Part shown: positions 35,584 to 43,724 of the stretch, piece after piece | Position numbering within the stretch: the first letter of the stretch is position 1 | How the letters are laid out: each line of letters starts with the position of its first letter | Source: an uncultured Bacteroidales bacterium | Lineage (GTDB): Bacteria > Bacteroidota > Bacteroidia > Bacteroidales > Bacteroidaceae | Direction: 5' to 3' | DNA: 64,000 nt | NCBI GenBank assembly: GCA_902788275.1 | Contig: CADAJV010000002.1 | Coordinates: 1-64,000 of the forward strand | Notes under the pieces: generated by a model | The model's database searches: none | What the model was told of the DNA's origin: nothing | What the model saw: only the letters and a program-made list of their open reading frames with translations | Translations under genes and position numbers: made by a program

Positions 35584-36093
35584 TTATTTATTATAGAGCA
35601 GCCATGCGTCAGGGTAGGTCTGGCGCAGTGTCTGAAGTGCGGGGATGGCCTCTGCCTTGGTGTCGAATGTGGCGGCGATTACGCGGTATAGCTTACGCTC
35701 GGTGTTGAGTGCAATCTGTGCCTGGTATCCTTTATTCTTGAGTGTCTGCTGCAGTCCGTCGGCGTTTGCTTTGAGGCTGAATGCTCCGCAGACTACGCTG
35801 TAGGCCTTGAGTCCTGCGCCGTCAACAACCTGTAGGGCCTCGGTGCGCACGTTGACGTCAGCGGCTGGGGTCACGTTGGTCTCGGTGGTCACTGTGGTTA
35901 CGGGGGCTGTAGGCTGCACGGGGGTAACGTTGATGGTAGAGGGGTCCTCGGTTACCTGTGTGTTGCTGGCGTTTTGGGCCTGAGCCTTCTCATAGGCTTT
36001 CTTGTAAAGGCTTTCCTTTGACTTGCATGAGCTCATGCTGATGGCGAGCACCATGCCCAGCGCAACGGCTGCAAATGTTTTTGTCTTGTTCAT
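35584..36093 (-). CDS. SPOR-domain lipoprotein
   Basis: A 169-residue lipoprotein with lipobox SMSSC (Cys23). A Thr/Val/Pro-rich linker (about 50-85) leads to a C-terminal SPOR domain (about 95-169) with YSVVCGAFSLKANADGLQQT and YRVIAATFDTKAEA. SPOR domains bind denuded septal peptidoglycan, so it probably acts at the division site. Monocistronic with its own promoter and terminator. Confidence 0.92.
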   Translation of the reverse strand: MNKTKTFAAVALGMVLAISMSSCKSKESLYKKAYEKAQAQNASNTQVTEDPSTINVTPVQPTAPVTTVTTETNVTPAADVNVRTEALQVVDGAGLKAYSVVCGAFSLKANADGLQQTLKNKGYQAQIALNTERKLYRVIAATFDTKAEAIPALQTLRQTYPDAWLLYNK

Positions 36094-36130
36094 TGCTGTG
36101 TTTGGTTTAGTTGTTTGTTGTTTTCGACTA

Positions 36131-36138
36131 CAAATTTA
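36131..36138 (-). promoter_or_regulatory. -7 element of the SPOR lipoprotein gene
   Basis: Minus-strand TAAATTTG, 37 bp upstream of the start. Confidence 0.55.
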
Positions 36139-36244
36139 GTGATTTCTTTTTATCTGACAAGGCAGATGTGGCGATATTAATGTATTTTATGCTTTATTAT
36201 AAAGTTTTTTAGGTTGTCTTGCTGTTTTTTAGGAAAAAGTTGTC

Positions 36245-36252
36245 TAACTTTG
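36245..36252 (+). promoter_or_regulatory. -7 element of the YtxH-ruvX unit
   Basis: TAACTTTG, 44 bp upstream of the ATG at 36297. Confidence 0.6.
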
Positions 36253-36296
36253 CTTTCAAACTTTCGAACATTAATAACTCTAAAACTGATAGAACC

Positions 36297-36500
36297 ATGA
36301 AAGGTATTGGTGTATTTGCCGCTGTTTTGGGCGGTGCTGTGATTGGAGCAGCTTGCGGTTTGCTGTTTGCTCCCGAGAAGGGCTCTGAGCTCCGTGCTAA
36401 GATTGCTGAGGCCGTGCGCAACCGCGGTATCAAGCTTAACAAGAAGGAGATGGACAGCCTGGTTGACGATATTGCCGACGAACTGCAGAGCGCAGAGTAA
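36297..36500 (+). CDS. YtxH-domain small membrane protein
   Basis: A 67-residue protein with a glycine-rich N-terminal membrane segment (GIGVFAAVLGGAVIGAACG) directly followed by LLFAPEKGSELRAKIAEAV, the hallmark of YtxH/gas-vesicle-P-like proteins. General stress or envelope role in relatives; function unknown here. The ATG at 36297 is preferred over an in-frame start at 36219, which would precede the promoter's -7 element. First of a tight plus-strand run through ruvX. Confidence 0.85.
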   Translation: MKGIGVFAAVLGGAVIGAACGLLFAPEKGSELRAKIAEAVRNRGIKLNKKEMDSLVDDIADELQSAE

Positions 36501-36512
36501 ATTTGTCAGGAG

Positions 36513-36866
36513 GTGGAGACTACATCTTCCATACACAGGCTCATTGGCAGCGTAAAGCGCTACCTGCATTTGCAGCGCGACTTTGTGATGCTTACTCTGG
36601 CCGAGAAGCTGACGGTGCTGCTGACGGTGCTGCTGGCTGGCGGCATTGTGCTGCTGCTGGCAGCGCTGGTGCTCATCTTTGCTTCGCTGGCAGTGGGTGC
36701 GCAGCTTGGCGAGTGGACTGGCAGCCTGGCTCTGGGCTACGGCATCGTGGCGTTTTTCTATCTGCTGGTTGGCATCGTGGTATGGCTCAACCGCAAGCGT
36801 TGGATTGCTAATCCGATTGCCGGATTCCTGGCTACGCTGCTTGTGGACGATGAGGTTAAGGACTGA
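36513..36866 (+). CDS. phage-holin-superfamily-like membrane protein
   Basis: A 117-residue protein with two long hydrophobic helices (about 33-60 and 68-92), separated by a short loop, and a cytoplasmic tail. It resembles the conserved Bacteroidales 'phage holin family' housekeeping protein that follows YtxH genes; there is no prophage context. The start is GTG at 36513, overlapping an AGGAGG sequence at 36509. Family members begin about 20 residues before the KLTVLL helix, which supports it. Confidence 0.78.
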   Translation: METTSSIHRLIGSVKRYLHLQRDFVMLTLAEKLTVLLTVLLAGGIVLLLAALVLIFASLAVGAQLGEWTGSLALGYGIVAFFYLLVGIVVWLNRKRWIANPIAGFLATLLVDDEVKD

Positions 36867-36872
36867 CGCTCT

Positions 36873-37118
36873 ATGGGTAAGACTGGATATACTTTGCAGG
36901 ACATCCGTCGGCGCAAGGCCGAGGTGGCGCGGCAGATAGCTGCCGAGCAGGCTGTGATGCAGCGTACCGTGGGCGAGCTGACCGACCCTTCGGCGCTGAT
37001 GCCAAGGCTGATGCCGTGGCACAGTTTCAAGACTGCGTTCAAGTTCGCCTCGAGGGCTGTGTATGCCTACAAGATGGCGTCCTCTGTGGTGTCGCTGTTT
37101 AGGAAGGGCCGTAGCTGA
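36873..37118 (+). CDS. conserved small basic protein, unknown function
   Basis: An 81-residue protein with a charged N-terminal helix (LQDIRRRKAEVARQIAAEQ) and a more hydrophobic C-terminus (RAVYAYKMASSVVSLFRKG). It lies 6 bp after the holin-like gene and its stop overlaps the ruvX start (TGATG). It appears to be the third member of a YtxH/holin-like trio. No function is recognised. Confidence 0.75.
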   Translation: MGKTGYTLQDIRRRKAEVARQIAAEQAVMQRTVGELTDPSALMPRLMPWHSFKTAFKFASRAVYAYKMASSVVSLFRKGRS

Positions 37119-37534
37119 TGGGCAGAATCCTGGCTATTGACTATGGCAGGAAACGCACGGGGCTGGCTGCAACCGACCCCGCGCAGATTATTGCTAACGG
37201 TCTGTGCACGGTGGAGACTCACCGCCTGTGGGACTACCTGTGCGGCTATGTGGCCACTGAGCCGGTGGACAGTATCGTGATTGGCATGCCGGTGCAGACC
37301 AACGGGCAGCCGTCGGAGAATCAGCGCAACATAATTCCCTTTATCGACCGCTGGCGCAAGAGTTTTCCCCAGATTCCCATTGTGGAGTGGGACGAGCGCT
37401 TTACCTCCGTGATGGCCCAGCGCACCATGCTGGACGCCGGCATAGGCAAGATGGCCCGCCGCAACAAGGCCCTGGTGGACGAGATAAGCGCTACCATCAT
37501 ACTCCAGTCGTATATGGAGAGTAAAAGAATTTGA
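37118..37534 (+). CDS. ruvX: YqgF/RuvX RNase H-fold nuclease
   Basis: Putative Holliday-junction resolvase, implicated in 16S rRNA maturation in E. coli. 138 residues. The N-terminal AIDYGRKRTGLAATD holds the first catalytic Asp. GMPVQTNGQPSENQ and VEWDERFTSVMAQ follow, the latter with the second acidic site. The C-terminal KALVDEISATIILQSYME is diagnostic. Start codon overlaps the stop of the preceding gene. Confidence 0.94.
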   Translation: MGRILAIDYGRKRTGLAATDPAQIIANGLCTVETHRLWDYLCGYVATEPVDSIVIGMPVQTNGQPSENQRNIIPFIDRWRKSFPQIPIVEWDERFTSVMAQRTMLDAGIGKMARRNKALVDEISATIILQSYMESKRI

Positions 37535-37580
37535 AATATATTTGCCTGGTCCGGGAGGGGACAGAAAATCTTCTGTGCGC

Positions 37581-37628
37581 ATTCAACATTAGAAATCTTG
37601 AACTCTCGCACTTTCGAACTTTATAACT
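37581..37628. repeat. octamer array upstream of def
   Basis: Six consecutive 8-bp units, drifting: ATTCAACA, TTAGAAAT, CTTGAACT, CTCGCACT, TTCGAACT, TTATAACT. The same type of repeat occurs in the cohesin-like gene at 43584-43623 (TTCGAAAG, TTCAAGAG). Confidence 0.7.
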
Positions 37629-37652
37629 TTCATCGCGAAGCGATTAACTCTT

Positions 37653-38210
37653 ATGATTCTACCTATATATATATATGGCCAGCCGGTGCTCCGCAAGGTG
37701 GCCGAGGACGTTGAGCTTAACAAGGAAGAGCTCGACCCGCTGATTGCCGATATGTACGACACGCTTAAAGTGTCGGAAGGGGTGGGGCTTGCTGCCCCTC
37801 AGATAGGCAAGGCCATCCGCGTGGTGGTGGTGGACCTCAGCATGCTGGCCGAGGATATGCCTGAATATAAGGACTTCCGCCATGCCTATATCAACGGCCA
37901 TATCGTGGAGGCCTCGGAGGAAACCGACACCATGAGCGAGGGCTGTCTCAGCCTGCCCGGCATCACTGAGGAAGTCACCCGGCCCAGCCGCGTGCGCATA
38001 CAGTATTACGACGAGCTGCTTCAGCCCCACGACGAATGGGTTGACGGATTTCTGGCCCGTGTGCTGCAACATGAGCACGACCATCTGGAGGGCCATGTCT
38101 TCACCGACCGCATCAGTCCCTTCCGCCGCACAATGCTGAAGAGCAAGTTCACTGCCTTCCTCAAGGGTAAGGCGCGCTGTCACTATAAAGTAAAGACTGT
38201 CAAGAAGTAA
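37653..38210 (+). CDS. def: peptide deformylase
   Basis: Removes the N-formyl group from nascent proteins. 185 residues, metal-dependent. Motif 1 GVGLAAPQIG at 43-52, motif 2 EGCLSLPG at 96-103 (metal ligand Cys98), motif 3 QHEHDHLEG at 139-147 with the two His ligands and catalytic Glu141. Usual arrangement after ruvX in Bacteroidales. Confidence 0.97.
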   Translation: MILPIYIYGQPVLRKVAEDVELNKEELDPLIADMYDTLKVSEGVGLAAPQIGKAIRVVVVDLSMLAEDMPEYKDFRHAYINGHIVEASEETDTMSEGCLSLPGITEEVTRPSRVRIQYYDELLQPHDEWVDGFLARVLQHEHDHLEGHVFTDRISPFRRTMLKSKFTAFLKGKARCHYKVKTVKK

Positions 38211-38232
38211 GGGAAAAATAATAAAGGACAGG

Positions 38233-39789
38233 ATGAGGGCGTTGCTTATATGGCTCGCGTGTCTGTGCACCGCGCTAGGCATGAGGGCGCAGACCAATGT
38301 GGAGGGCGTAATCCGCATAGGGCAGAATGCTCTCTATTACGAGGACTATGTCCTCTCCATCCAGTATTTCAATCAGGCCATAGCCGCCAAGCCCTACTTG
38401 TATGAGCCTTATTATTTCCGCGCCGTTGCCAAGTATTATCTTGGCGACTATTACGGCACCATCGGCGACTGCTCGCAGTCTATAAGCTGCGACCCATATA
38501 TCGGTGAGGTCTATCGCCTGCGCGCCATCAGCTATATCCGCACTGACAACTATGAGGCAGCCTCGGCTGACTACACCACGCTGATTACCGAGCGCGGTGA
38601 CAGGGACCGCGATGTGTGGTTTAATGCAGCGCTGTGCCTTAACCAGCTCAAGCGCTATGAGGCCGCCGACTCGCTGCTCGACACCATGACCGTGCGCTGG
38701 CCCGACTATTCGCGCTGCTATCTGCTCAGGGCGCAGACGGCCCTCAGCCGCACCGACACACTGAGGAGCGACTCGCTGCTCACTGTTGCCATTGCCAAGG
38801 ACACCGCAAGCGTGGATGCCCTTTCCGCCAAGGCTACCCTCTGCCTGCAGCGACAGCTCTATGCCGAGAGTGAGGCCTACTACGACCGTGCCATCAGGCT
38901 CAGCCCCAAACAGGGCGGATTTTACATCAACCGCGCCCTGGCGCGCTATCAGCAGCACAACTTGCGAGGAGCGATGGACGACTACAATGAGGCTCTCGAA
39001 CTGATGCCTGACAACTACCTCGGCCACTACAACCGCGCCCTGCTACGCATGCAGGTGGGGGAGAACAACCTGGCCATCGAGGACTTCGACTTCGTGCTAT
39101 CGCGACGCCCTTCCGACCGCCTGGCGCTCTATAATCGCGCCATCCTCTCGCAACAGACGGGCAGCTATCGCCGCGCCATCAGCGACTATACCACCGTACT
39201 GAAGGACTATCCCAATTTTTCGGGAGGCTATGTCAACCGCGCCTACTGCTATGCCCGCATTGGCGACAACCGCCGTGCCGAGGCCGACGAGCGCAAGGCC
39301 ATGCAGATTCGCCTCAACGAGGTCTATCGCAACAAGGCCTACAGCAGTCCCCTCGACTCAGTGACCCGCCATGAGGATGAGGCTGACATTGAGGATTATG
39401 ACAAGCTGGTTGACGACTCTGAGGAGAATATAGTGCCGGTCTATGCCTCGGAGTACCGCGGCCGGGTGCAGAACCGCGAGGTGGCTGCTGTTCATCAGCC
39501 CGCCTATACGCCGCCTGAGGGTGAGCAGATAGATGAGGCACACGAGCTGTATAATCAGGGTTGCGCCTACTCGCTCAGTGGTGACATTGCCAGTGCCGAG
39601 GCCGCCTATACTAAGGCCATAGAGCTCAATCCCTCGCTGGCCGAAGCCTACTACAACCGCGGCCTTGACCGTGCTCTCAACGATGACAAGATGGCAGCCA
39701 TGCAGGACCTCAGCAAGGCCGGCGAGCTGGGGCTCTATACAGCCTACAGCCTGATAAAACATTTCCGTCAGCAGAAGAGAGAAAAGTAA
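38233..39789 (+). CDS. secreted TPR-repeat protein
   Basis: A 518-residue protein with a short signal peptide (1-17) and about ten TPR units, for example YYDRAIRLSPKQGGFYINRALARY and AYTKAIELNPSLAEAYYNRG. A spacer of about 70 residues (365-435), acidic and low in TPR character, separates the last repeats. It follows def by 22 bp. Partner unknown. Confidence 0.88.
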   Translation: MRALLIWLACLCTALGMRAQTNVEGVIRIGQNALYYEDYVLSIQYFNQAIAAKPYLYEPYYFRAVAKYYLGDYYGTIGDCSQSISCDPYIGEVYRLRAISYIRTDNYEAASADYTTLITERGDRDRDVWFNAALCLNQLKRYEAADSLLDTMTVRWPDYSRCYLLRAQTALSRTDTLRSDSLLTVAIAKDTASVDALSAKATLCLQRQLYAESEAYYDRAIRLSPKQGGFYINRALARYQQHNLRGAMDDYNEALELMPDNYLGHYNRALLRMQVGENNLAIEDFDFVLSRRPSDRLALYNRAILSQQTGSYRRAISDYTTVLKDYPNFSGGYVNRAYCYARIGDNRRAEADERKAMQIRLNEVYRNKAYSSPLDSVTRHEDEADIEDYDKLVDDSEENIVPVYASEYRGRVQNREVAAVHQPAYTPPEGEQIDEAHELYNQGCAYSLSGDIASAEAAYTKAIELNPSLAEAYYNRGLDRALNDDKMAAMQDLSKAGELGLYTAYSLIKHFRQQKREK

Positions 39790-39791
39790 GA

Positions 39792-39838
39792 GTGTTCAAA
39801 AGTCAATGTTACAATGTTCAACGCCCAATGTCCGATAA
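39792..39838. repeat. octamer-like run overlapping the cyclo-ligase start
   Basis: 8-bp units GTGTTCAA, AAGTCAAT, GTTACAAT, GTTCAACG, CCCAATGT run through the start codon of the next gene and supply its first seven or so codons. Confidence 0.6.
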
Positions 39839-40398
39839 AACATGAGCTTCGTCGCCAGATGCGCGTCGCCAAGCGAGAGTTCTTCAGCACTCATACGCTG
39901 CAGGAACAGCACTCCCTTGCTGAAGAGATCCTTGGCAGGGTGGAGCAGAGCGAGGCCTTCCGCGAGGCTAGGGTAGTGCTGGCCTACTATTCGCTGAGAG
40001 ACGAGCTCTTTACCCACGACTTCGTGCAGCGCTGGGCCGACAAGAAGGCAATCCTCCTCCCCAAGGTGGTGGGCGACGACCTTACGCTCCATCGTTACAC
40101 CAATGCCATGTCCATGAGCGAGGGTGCCTTTGGCATCATGGAGCCCTGTACGCCGGAGTTTACCGACTATGCAACTGTTGATATGGTAATCGTTCCCGGC
40201 GTAGCCTTTGATCGTCTGGGTAATCGCCTCGGCCGTGGGCGCGGCTACTACGACCGCCTGTTCGCCAACCTGCTGCCCTATAATATATATAAGGTAGGAG
40301 TGTGCTATCCCTTCCAGCTTGTGCCCCGTGTTCCCACCGAGACCACCGATGTGCGCATGAATATGGTTATTTCTGCCAAATATCCTTGTGCAGATTAG
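39814..40398 (+). CDS. 5-formyltetrahydrofolate cyclo-ligase
   Basis: Converts 5-formyl-THF to 5,10-methenyl-THF with ATP. 194 residues. KHELRRQMRVAKREFF is the family N-terminus; MVIVPGVAFDRLGNRLGRGR and GYYDRLF form the nucleotide-binding C-terminus. The first residues (MFNAQCPI) are encoded by octamer repeats, so the start may have been extended; no better ATG precedes the conserved helix. Confidence 0.92.
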   Translation: MFNAQCPIKHELRRQMRVAKREFFSTHTLQEQHSLAEEILGRVEQSEAFREARVVLAYYSLRDELFTHDFVQRWADKKAILLPKVVGDDLTLHRYTNAMSMSEGAFGIMEPCTPEFTDYATVDMVIVPGVAFDRLGNRLGRGRGYYDRLFANLLPYNIYKVGVCYPFQLVPRVPTETTDVRMNMVISAKYPCAD

Positions 40399-40450
40399 TC
40401 GCAAAATCTTTTTTTAGTTCCTAAATTGGGAGGAAATCAAAAATAATCAC

Positions 40451-40458
40451 TATTTTTG
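40451..40458 (+). promoter_or_regulatory. -7 element of the toxin-antitoxin pair
   Basis: TATTTTTG, matching TAnnTTTG, 28 bp upstream of the ATG at 40487. Confidence 0.6.
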
Positions 40459-40486
40459 CAGCAAAAGCAAATCAAACGAATTGAAT

Positions 40487-40693
40487 ATGCAGGCAATGGC
40501 AACAACAGAGAATGTTCAACTCACCCTGCCAAATGCAGACCTGAGTTTCTTGCGTACTATCTCGAGGAAAATGGGATGGTCGCTTAGATTACAGCGTAAA
40601 AGCGGTATTGATAAAGGCCTTGATGATATTCGTAAGGGCAAGGTGTTTCATGCCAAAAACTCACAGGATTTAATCAAACAGATACTAGGTTAA
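40487..40693 (+). CDS. antitoxin of a YafQ-type module
   Basis: A 68-residue protein directly upstream of a YafQ-like toxin. It opens with a beta-strand-like VQLTLPNADLSFLRTISRKMGW and ends with a basic tail typical of toxin-binding regions. The DNA-binding fold is not certain. Start at ATG 40487 or 40496; a TTG at 40481 is less likely. It neutralises the toxin by inference from position. Confidence 0.75.
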   Translation: MQAMATTENVQLTLPNADLSFLRTISRKMGWSLRLQRKSGIDKGLDDIRKGKVFHAKNSQDLIKQILG

Positions 40694-40701
40694 TCTATGT
40701 T

Positions 40702-40974
40702 ATGTATGAGCTAATATACACTGGACAATTCAAGAAGTCATTTAAACTGTGTGTTCGCCGAGGTCTTGATATTAAGGCTTTCACTACCGTACTTGACATC
40801 CTCCAGGAGAAAGGACAATTGCCGGCAGAATATCGGCCTCACAAATTGACCGGAAAATATAAAGGCTGCTGGGAATGCCACATACAGTCTGACTGGTTAC
40901 TTATATGGAAAATAGAAGATTGCCAGCTGCGCCTCATTTTAGTAGATACAGGCACACACTCAGATTTATTCTAA
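40702..40974 (+). CDS. YafQ/RelE-family mRNA interferase toxin
   Basis: Ribosome-dependent mRNA endonuclease by family. 90 residues: MYELIYTGQFKKSFKLCVRRG, PAEYRPHKLTGKYKGCWECH (substrate loop) and the C-terminal RLILVDTGTHSDLF with the active-site His of YafQ-type toxins. It lies 8 bp after the antitoxin gene. Confidence 0.92.
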   Translation: MYELIYTGQFKKSFKLCVRRGLDIKAFTTVLDILQEKGQLPAEYRPHKLTGKYKGCWECHIQSDWLLIWKIEDCQLRLILVDTGTHSDLF

Positions 40975-41071
40975 AGACTACACAATATAATATACCATAA
41001 ACACAAACTCTCTGCCTATGTAACACAACAGACGAAAGACATATAGAAAAGAAGCGTTAGCTTTATTCTTG

Positions 41072-41220
41072 CTTTCAGAAATTTCGCCAAAATAATGAAG
41101 CACTCAAGAGTAAAAGTTAATGCTCACGCTTAGATAGCGTGGGCTTTTACTCGGATATGAGTGTAAAGGTGTTTGGCGATACCTCTGAAAGCGTAGACGA
41201 TAGTAATTGTCCACGTTTTT
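41072..41220 (+). ncRNA. structured RNA with terminator, RNA2
   Basis: A 20-bp outer stem, 17 pairs plus mismatches (41072-41091 with 41172-41191), encloses a hairpin 41108-41152: GAGTAAAAG with CTTTTACTC, and CTCACGCT with AGCGTGGG. CGTAGAC (41192-41198) pairs with GTCCACG (41209-41215), followed by T-runs. CGTGG (41138-41142) is an alternative partner of CCACG (41211-41215), as in RNA1. Both RNAs share TTCTTG before the outer stem and GCGTGGGCTT in the middle. No -7 element was found upstream. Confidence 0.5.
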
Positions 41221-41246
41221 CTTTTTGTGTCTATTTGAAACGAAAA

Positions 41247-41296
41247 GACTCTCCCTCTAAGATAGAGGGAGTCCCGCGAAGCGGGGAGGGCGTATG
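41247..41296. repeat. palindromic element related to 34791-34934
   Basis: CTCCCTCTAAGATAGAGGGA is a near-perfect palindrome, followed by CCCGCGAAGCGGGGAGGGCG. It matches the right arm of the MITE-like element downstream of tonB. Confidence 0.75.
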
Positions 41297-41346
41297 ATAA
41301 ACTCTAACGAATATGGTAAGAATGATAACAAACAATAAAAACATAT

Positions 41347-41436
41347 AGGTGTGAGCAGTGAACTGATTCCCAATCCGCAGTACACAGGTATTCTATAACC
41401 TTCCAGCCAAGGATGAGGAACTCACGCCTGTTTTTT
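41347..41436 (+). ncRNA. long-stem terminator-like RNA, RNA3
   Basis: AGGTGTGAG (41347-41355) pairs with CTCACGCCT (41421-41429, one wobble), followed by GTTTTTT. About 65 bases are enclosed. It ends about 32 bp before the next ATG, so it is placed like a leader attenuator. Confidence 0.45.
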
Positions 41437-41467
41437 CAAAAACAATTAACCCTTAATTAACAAAAAT

Positions 41468-41947
41468 ATGGCAAAAAAATGTACTACAGTTTCTGCTATT
41501 CCTCGCATTATTACTATGGGATACAGTTTTAGGACAATCACTTCGGGCAGTGCTGCTTTTGGCTTAACACCAACTAAGCGCGGTTGGCAAATCTTAGCAG
41601 AAGCGCGTTTCAAAAACGCGCCAATACCCAACAAAGCATTAAAAGATGTTCTTCTTTGGTTCCCAAATGTACAAAACACAACATGGAATAATTGTTATCA
41701 TAGAAATACTATCATAGAGGAGCACAAAGATGCTGCAAAGAATCTTTTACATGTAAAGAAATTGTTGAAAGAAAATGAAGTTCGTATAACTTTTCTAAAG
41801 GATAATAGCGACTATCGCTATGTTGGCGTTTATGAGCTTGACAAAAATAATACGCGGAAACGTAACGTATGTGTCTGGAAACGTGTATTGACAGATATTA
41901 GTTCTGATTTGAGTAATGTTAAATCTTATATAAAAAGTAGGCCATGA
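41468..41947 (+). CDS. hypothetical protein of the second accessory island
   Basis: A 159-residue protein not recognised. It is basic and mixed alpha/beta, with AT-rich codon use. No signal peptide or membrane helix. Central helix HKDAAKNLLHVKKLLKENEV. Features such as YRYVGVYELD could be a small beta domain. Its stop overlaps the start of the dockerin gene (ATGA), implying co-translation. It lies 32 bp after RNA3. Confidence 0.75.
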   Translation: MAKKCTTVSAIPRIITMGYSFRTITSGSAAFGLTPTKRGWQILAEARFKNAPIPNKALKDVLLWFPNVQNTTWNNCYHRNTIIEEHKDAAKNLLHVKKLLKENEVRITFLKDNSDYRYVGVYELDKNNTRKRNVCVWKRVLTDISSDLSNVKSYIKSRP

Positions 41948-42534
41948 AAACAAAAAGACTTTTTTTCCTAGCAGCTATGCTGCTTATGAGTGTGTGCGGT
42001 TTTGCACAGAGCGGAGGGGGCGACCCCATTCCTGGTGATGTGAATGGTGATGGTGTCGTTGATGTCGGCGACATTGTAGCTGTAATAAACGGAGCGGCGA
42101 CAGGCGACGTAAACAATGACGGAAATGTTGATGGCGTCGACATTACTGCTATCATTGATATCATTCAGAGCAATAACGAGAATGCTCCTGTAACTTATAA
42201 GTATTATTTGGGAGTAATTTCTGAATCTAATCTACAAAACCAACAATATGTTAATGCTTTAATTAATAATTCATCAACAACAACAAATGCCCCAATAACT
42301 TCAATAACATTACCATCAGGTGCTCCTACAAATAATGGATATGAACATATATTTATATACCCATCAGATTGGGGAACTCCAACTTTAATTGATCATAATA
42401 CTTCAGATGTTCTAGGATTTGGTACATTACCTGATGCAAATATTATTAATCCTTCTGGATATGCAGGATTTTTCTTATTTGATCCTATGAATAATGCTGG
42501 GGCCGTATTAGATATAACATGGAGTAATAATTAG
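41944..42534 (+). CDS. secreted protein with N-terminal type I dockerin
   Basis: A 196-residue protein with signal peptide (1-22) and two dockerin calcium-loop repeats: GDVNGDGVVDVGDIVAVIN (about 31-49) and GDVNNDGNVDGVDITAIID (about 54-72). The C-terminal 120 residues, rich in Asn, Ser and Thr, form an unrecognised beta-type domain. Dockerins bind cohesin domains; a cohesin-like protein is encoded by the next gene. The dockerin is at the N-terminus, unlike most cellulosomal enzymes. AT-rich 3' half. Confidence 0.88.
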   Translation: MKTKRLFFLAAMLLMSVCGFAQSGGGDPIPGDVNGDGVVDVGDIVAVINGAATGDVNNDGNVDGVDITAIIDIIQSNNENAPVTYKYYLGVISESNLQNQQYVNALINNSSTTTNAPITSITLPSGAPTNNGYEHIFIYPSDWGTPTLIDHNTSDVLGFGTLPDANIINPSGYAGFFLFDPMNNAGAVLDITWSNN

Positions 42535-42553
42535 TTGTAACAAATGTCATGAT

Positions 42554-43711
42554 ATGAAACATACAATTATTAAATTAATCTGTGCTGCAGTATTTGCAGC
42601 AGCAAGCAGCGCATCAGCTCAGACGCTGAGCATTGCATCCGTACAGGCAAATGTGAATGCCCAGACTGAACTTGTCGTTAGTGCCACAGGGTTCAGCGGT
42701 ATTACGGCTTTGCAGTTTAACCTCTCGTTGCCGACAGGCGTAACCATCGACGATGCAAACATCACCAAAGGTTCGTCAGCAGCAAACCACACGCTGGTAG
42801 TGCGGAATCTTGCTAACGGCGACTGCCTCTTTGTGCTTTACAATATGGATAAGGCTCTCGTCAGTGACGGCACGTTGCTTCGTATTCCTGTAACGATGCC
42901 TAATGAGGCTGCCTATATAACAGGTAATCTTATCTCGTTTCGCACTGCGACCACGGCAGCCGTGAGCAGTGCAGGCACGGCTAATGATTTTGACATTGTG
43001 GTGAAGAATCCCATCAGCCTCACAGACAATGCAGACAACAGCACAATCATCAGTAGCAACAAGGACAAAGTGGCTGATGTCACGTTGAGCGGTCGTACAT
43101 TCAAGGCTGGCTCGTACAATACGTTTTCTGTACCATTTGAATTGTCTGATACGAAGATGACCGCAGTCTTTGGCAGTGGCTGGAAAGCAAAGAGTTTATA
43201 TCGTTCTTACATGAATGGCGACCAACTGACAATGGAGTTCAAAGACTATACGTGGATAACTCCCGGTGTAGCTTACCTTCTTAAGGTCTCTACAGATGTT
43301 GCCAACCCCACTTTTGAAGATGTGCGAATAAGCACTTACGGTTTTTCAAGAACAACAGACTATGTTGATTTCGTGCCCACTCTCGGTAGCACGACCATCG
43401 GCAGTGCTGGTGATGACGCATCTTCAATCATATTCCTCGGTGCGGGTAACAAACTCTATAATCCTACAGCCATGCCTGCGCAGATGAAGGGCTTCCGCGG
43501 CTACTTCCACGTACATGACGCTGGTGCCAATGCCCGCCGCTTCAGCATCAAGATAGATGACGAAGATGATGAAATCACTGGAGTTCAAGAGTTCGAAAGT
43601 TCAGGCGTTCAAGAGTCCGCAAGCTATTATGACTTGCAGGGCCGCAAAGTGAGTGGTCAATTGCCAAAGGGTATCTACATTGTCAACGGCAAAAAGGTAA
43701 TCGTAAAGTAA
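42554..43711 (+). CDS. secreted cohesin-like protein with C-terminal sorting-type tail
   Basis: A 385-residue protein. A signal peptide (1-22) is followed by a cohesin-like beta domain (about 24-150; LSIASVQANVNAQTELVVS, ALQFNLSLPTGVTIDD, LLRIPVTM). A second beta region follows (about 170-345). The C-terminus, SYYDLQGRKVSGQLPKGIYI then VNGKKVIVK, resembles the secretion tails of Prevotella surface proteins. An 8-bp repeat run (43584-43623) encodes the linker before the tail. It lies 19 bp after the dockerin gene. Confidence 0.8.
   Translation: MKHTIIKLICAAVFAAASSASAQTLSIASVQANVNAQTELVVSATGFSGITALQFNLSLPTGVTIDDANITKGSSAANHTLVVRNLANGDCLFVLYNMDKALVSDGTLLRIPVTMPNEAAYITGNLISFRTATTAAVSSAGTANDFDIVVKNPISLTDNADNSTIISSNKDKVADVTLSGRTFKAGSYNTFSVPFELSDTKMTAVFGSGWKAKSLYRSYMNGDQLTMEFKDYTWITPGVAYLLKVSTDVANPTFEDVRISTYGFSRTTDYVDFVPTLGSTTIGSAGDDASSIIFLGAGNKLYNPTAMPAQMKGFRGYFHVHDAGANARRFSIKIDDEDDEITGVQEFESSGVQESASYYDLQGRKVSGQLPKGIYIVNGKKVIVK
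43584..43623. repeat. octamer array inside the cohesin-like gene
   Basis: Five 8-bp units: TTCAAGAG, TTCGAAAG, TTCAGGCG, TTCAAGAG, TCCGCAAG. They encode a low-complexity Glu/Ser/Gln linker. Confidence 0.8.
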
Positions 43712-43724
43712 GGAGGACACAACT

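Noticed and set aside
36513..36866. Prophage holin
   Set aside because: No phage genes nearby; it is part of the conserved YtxH-ruvX run.
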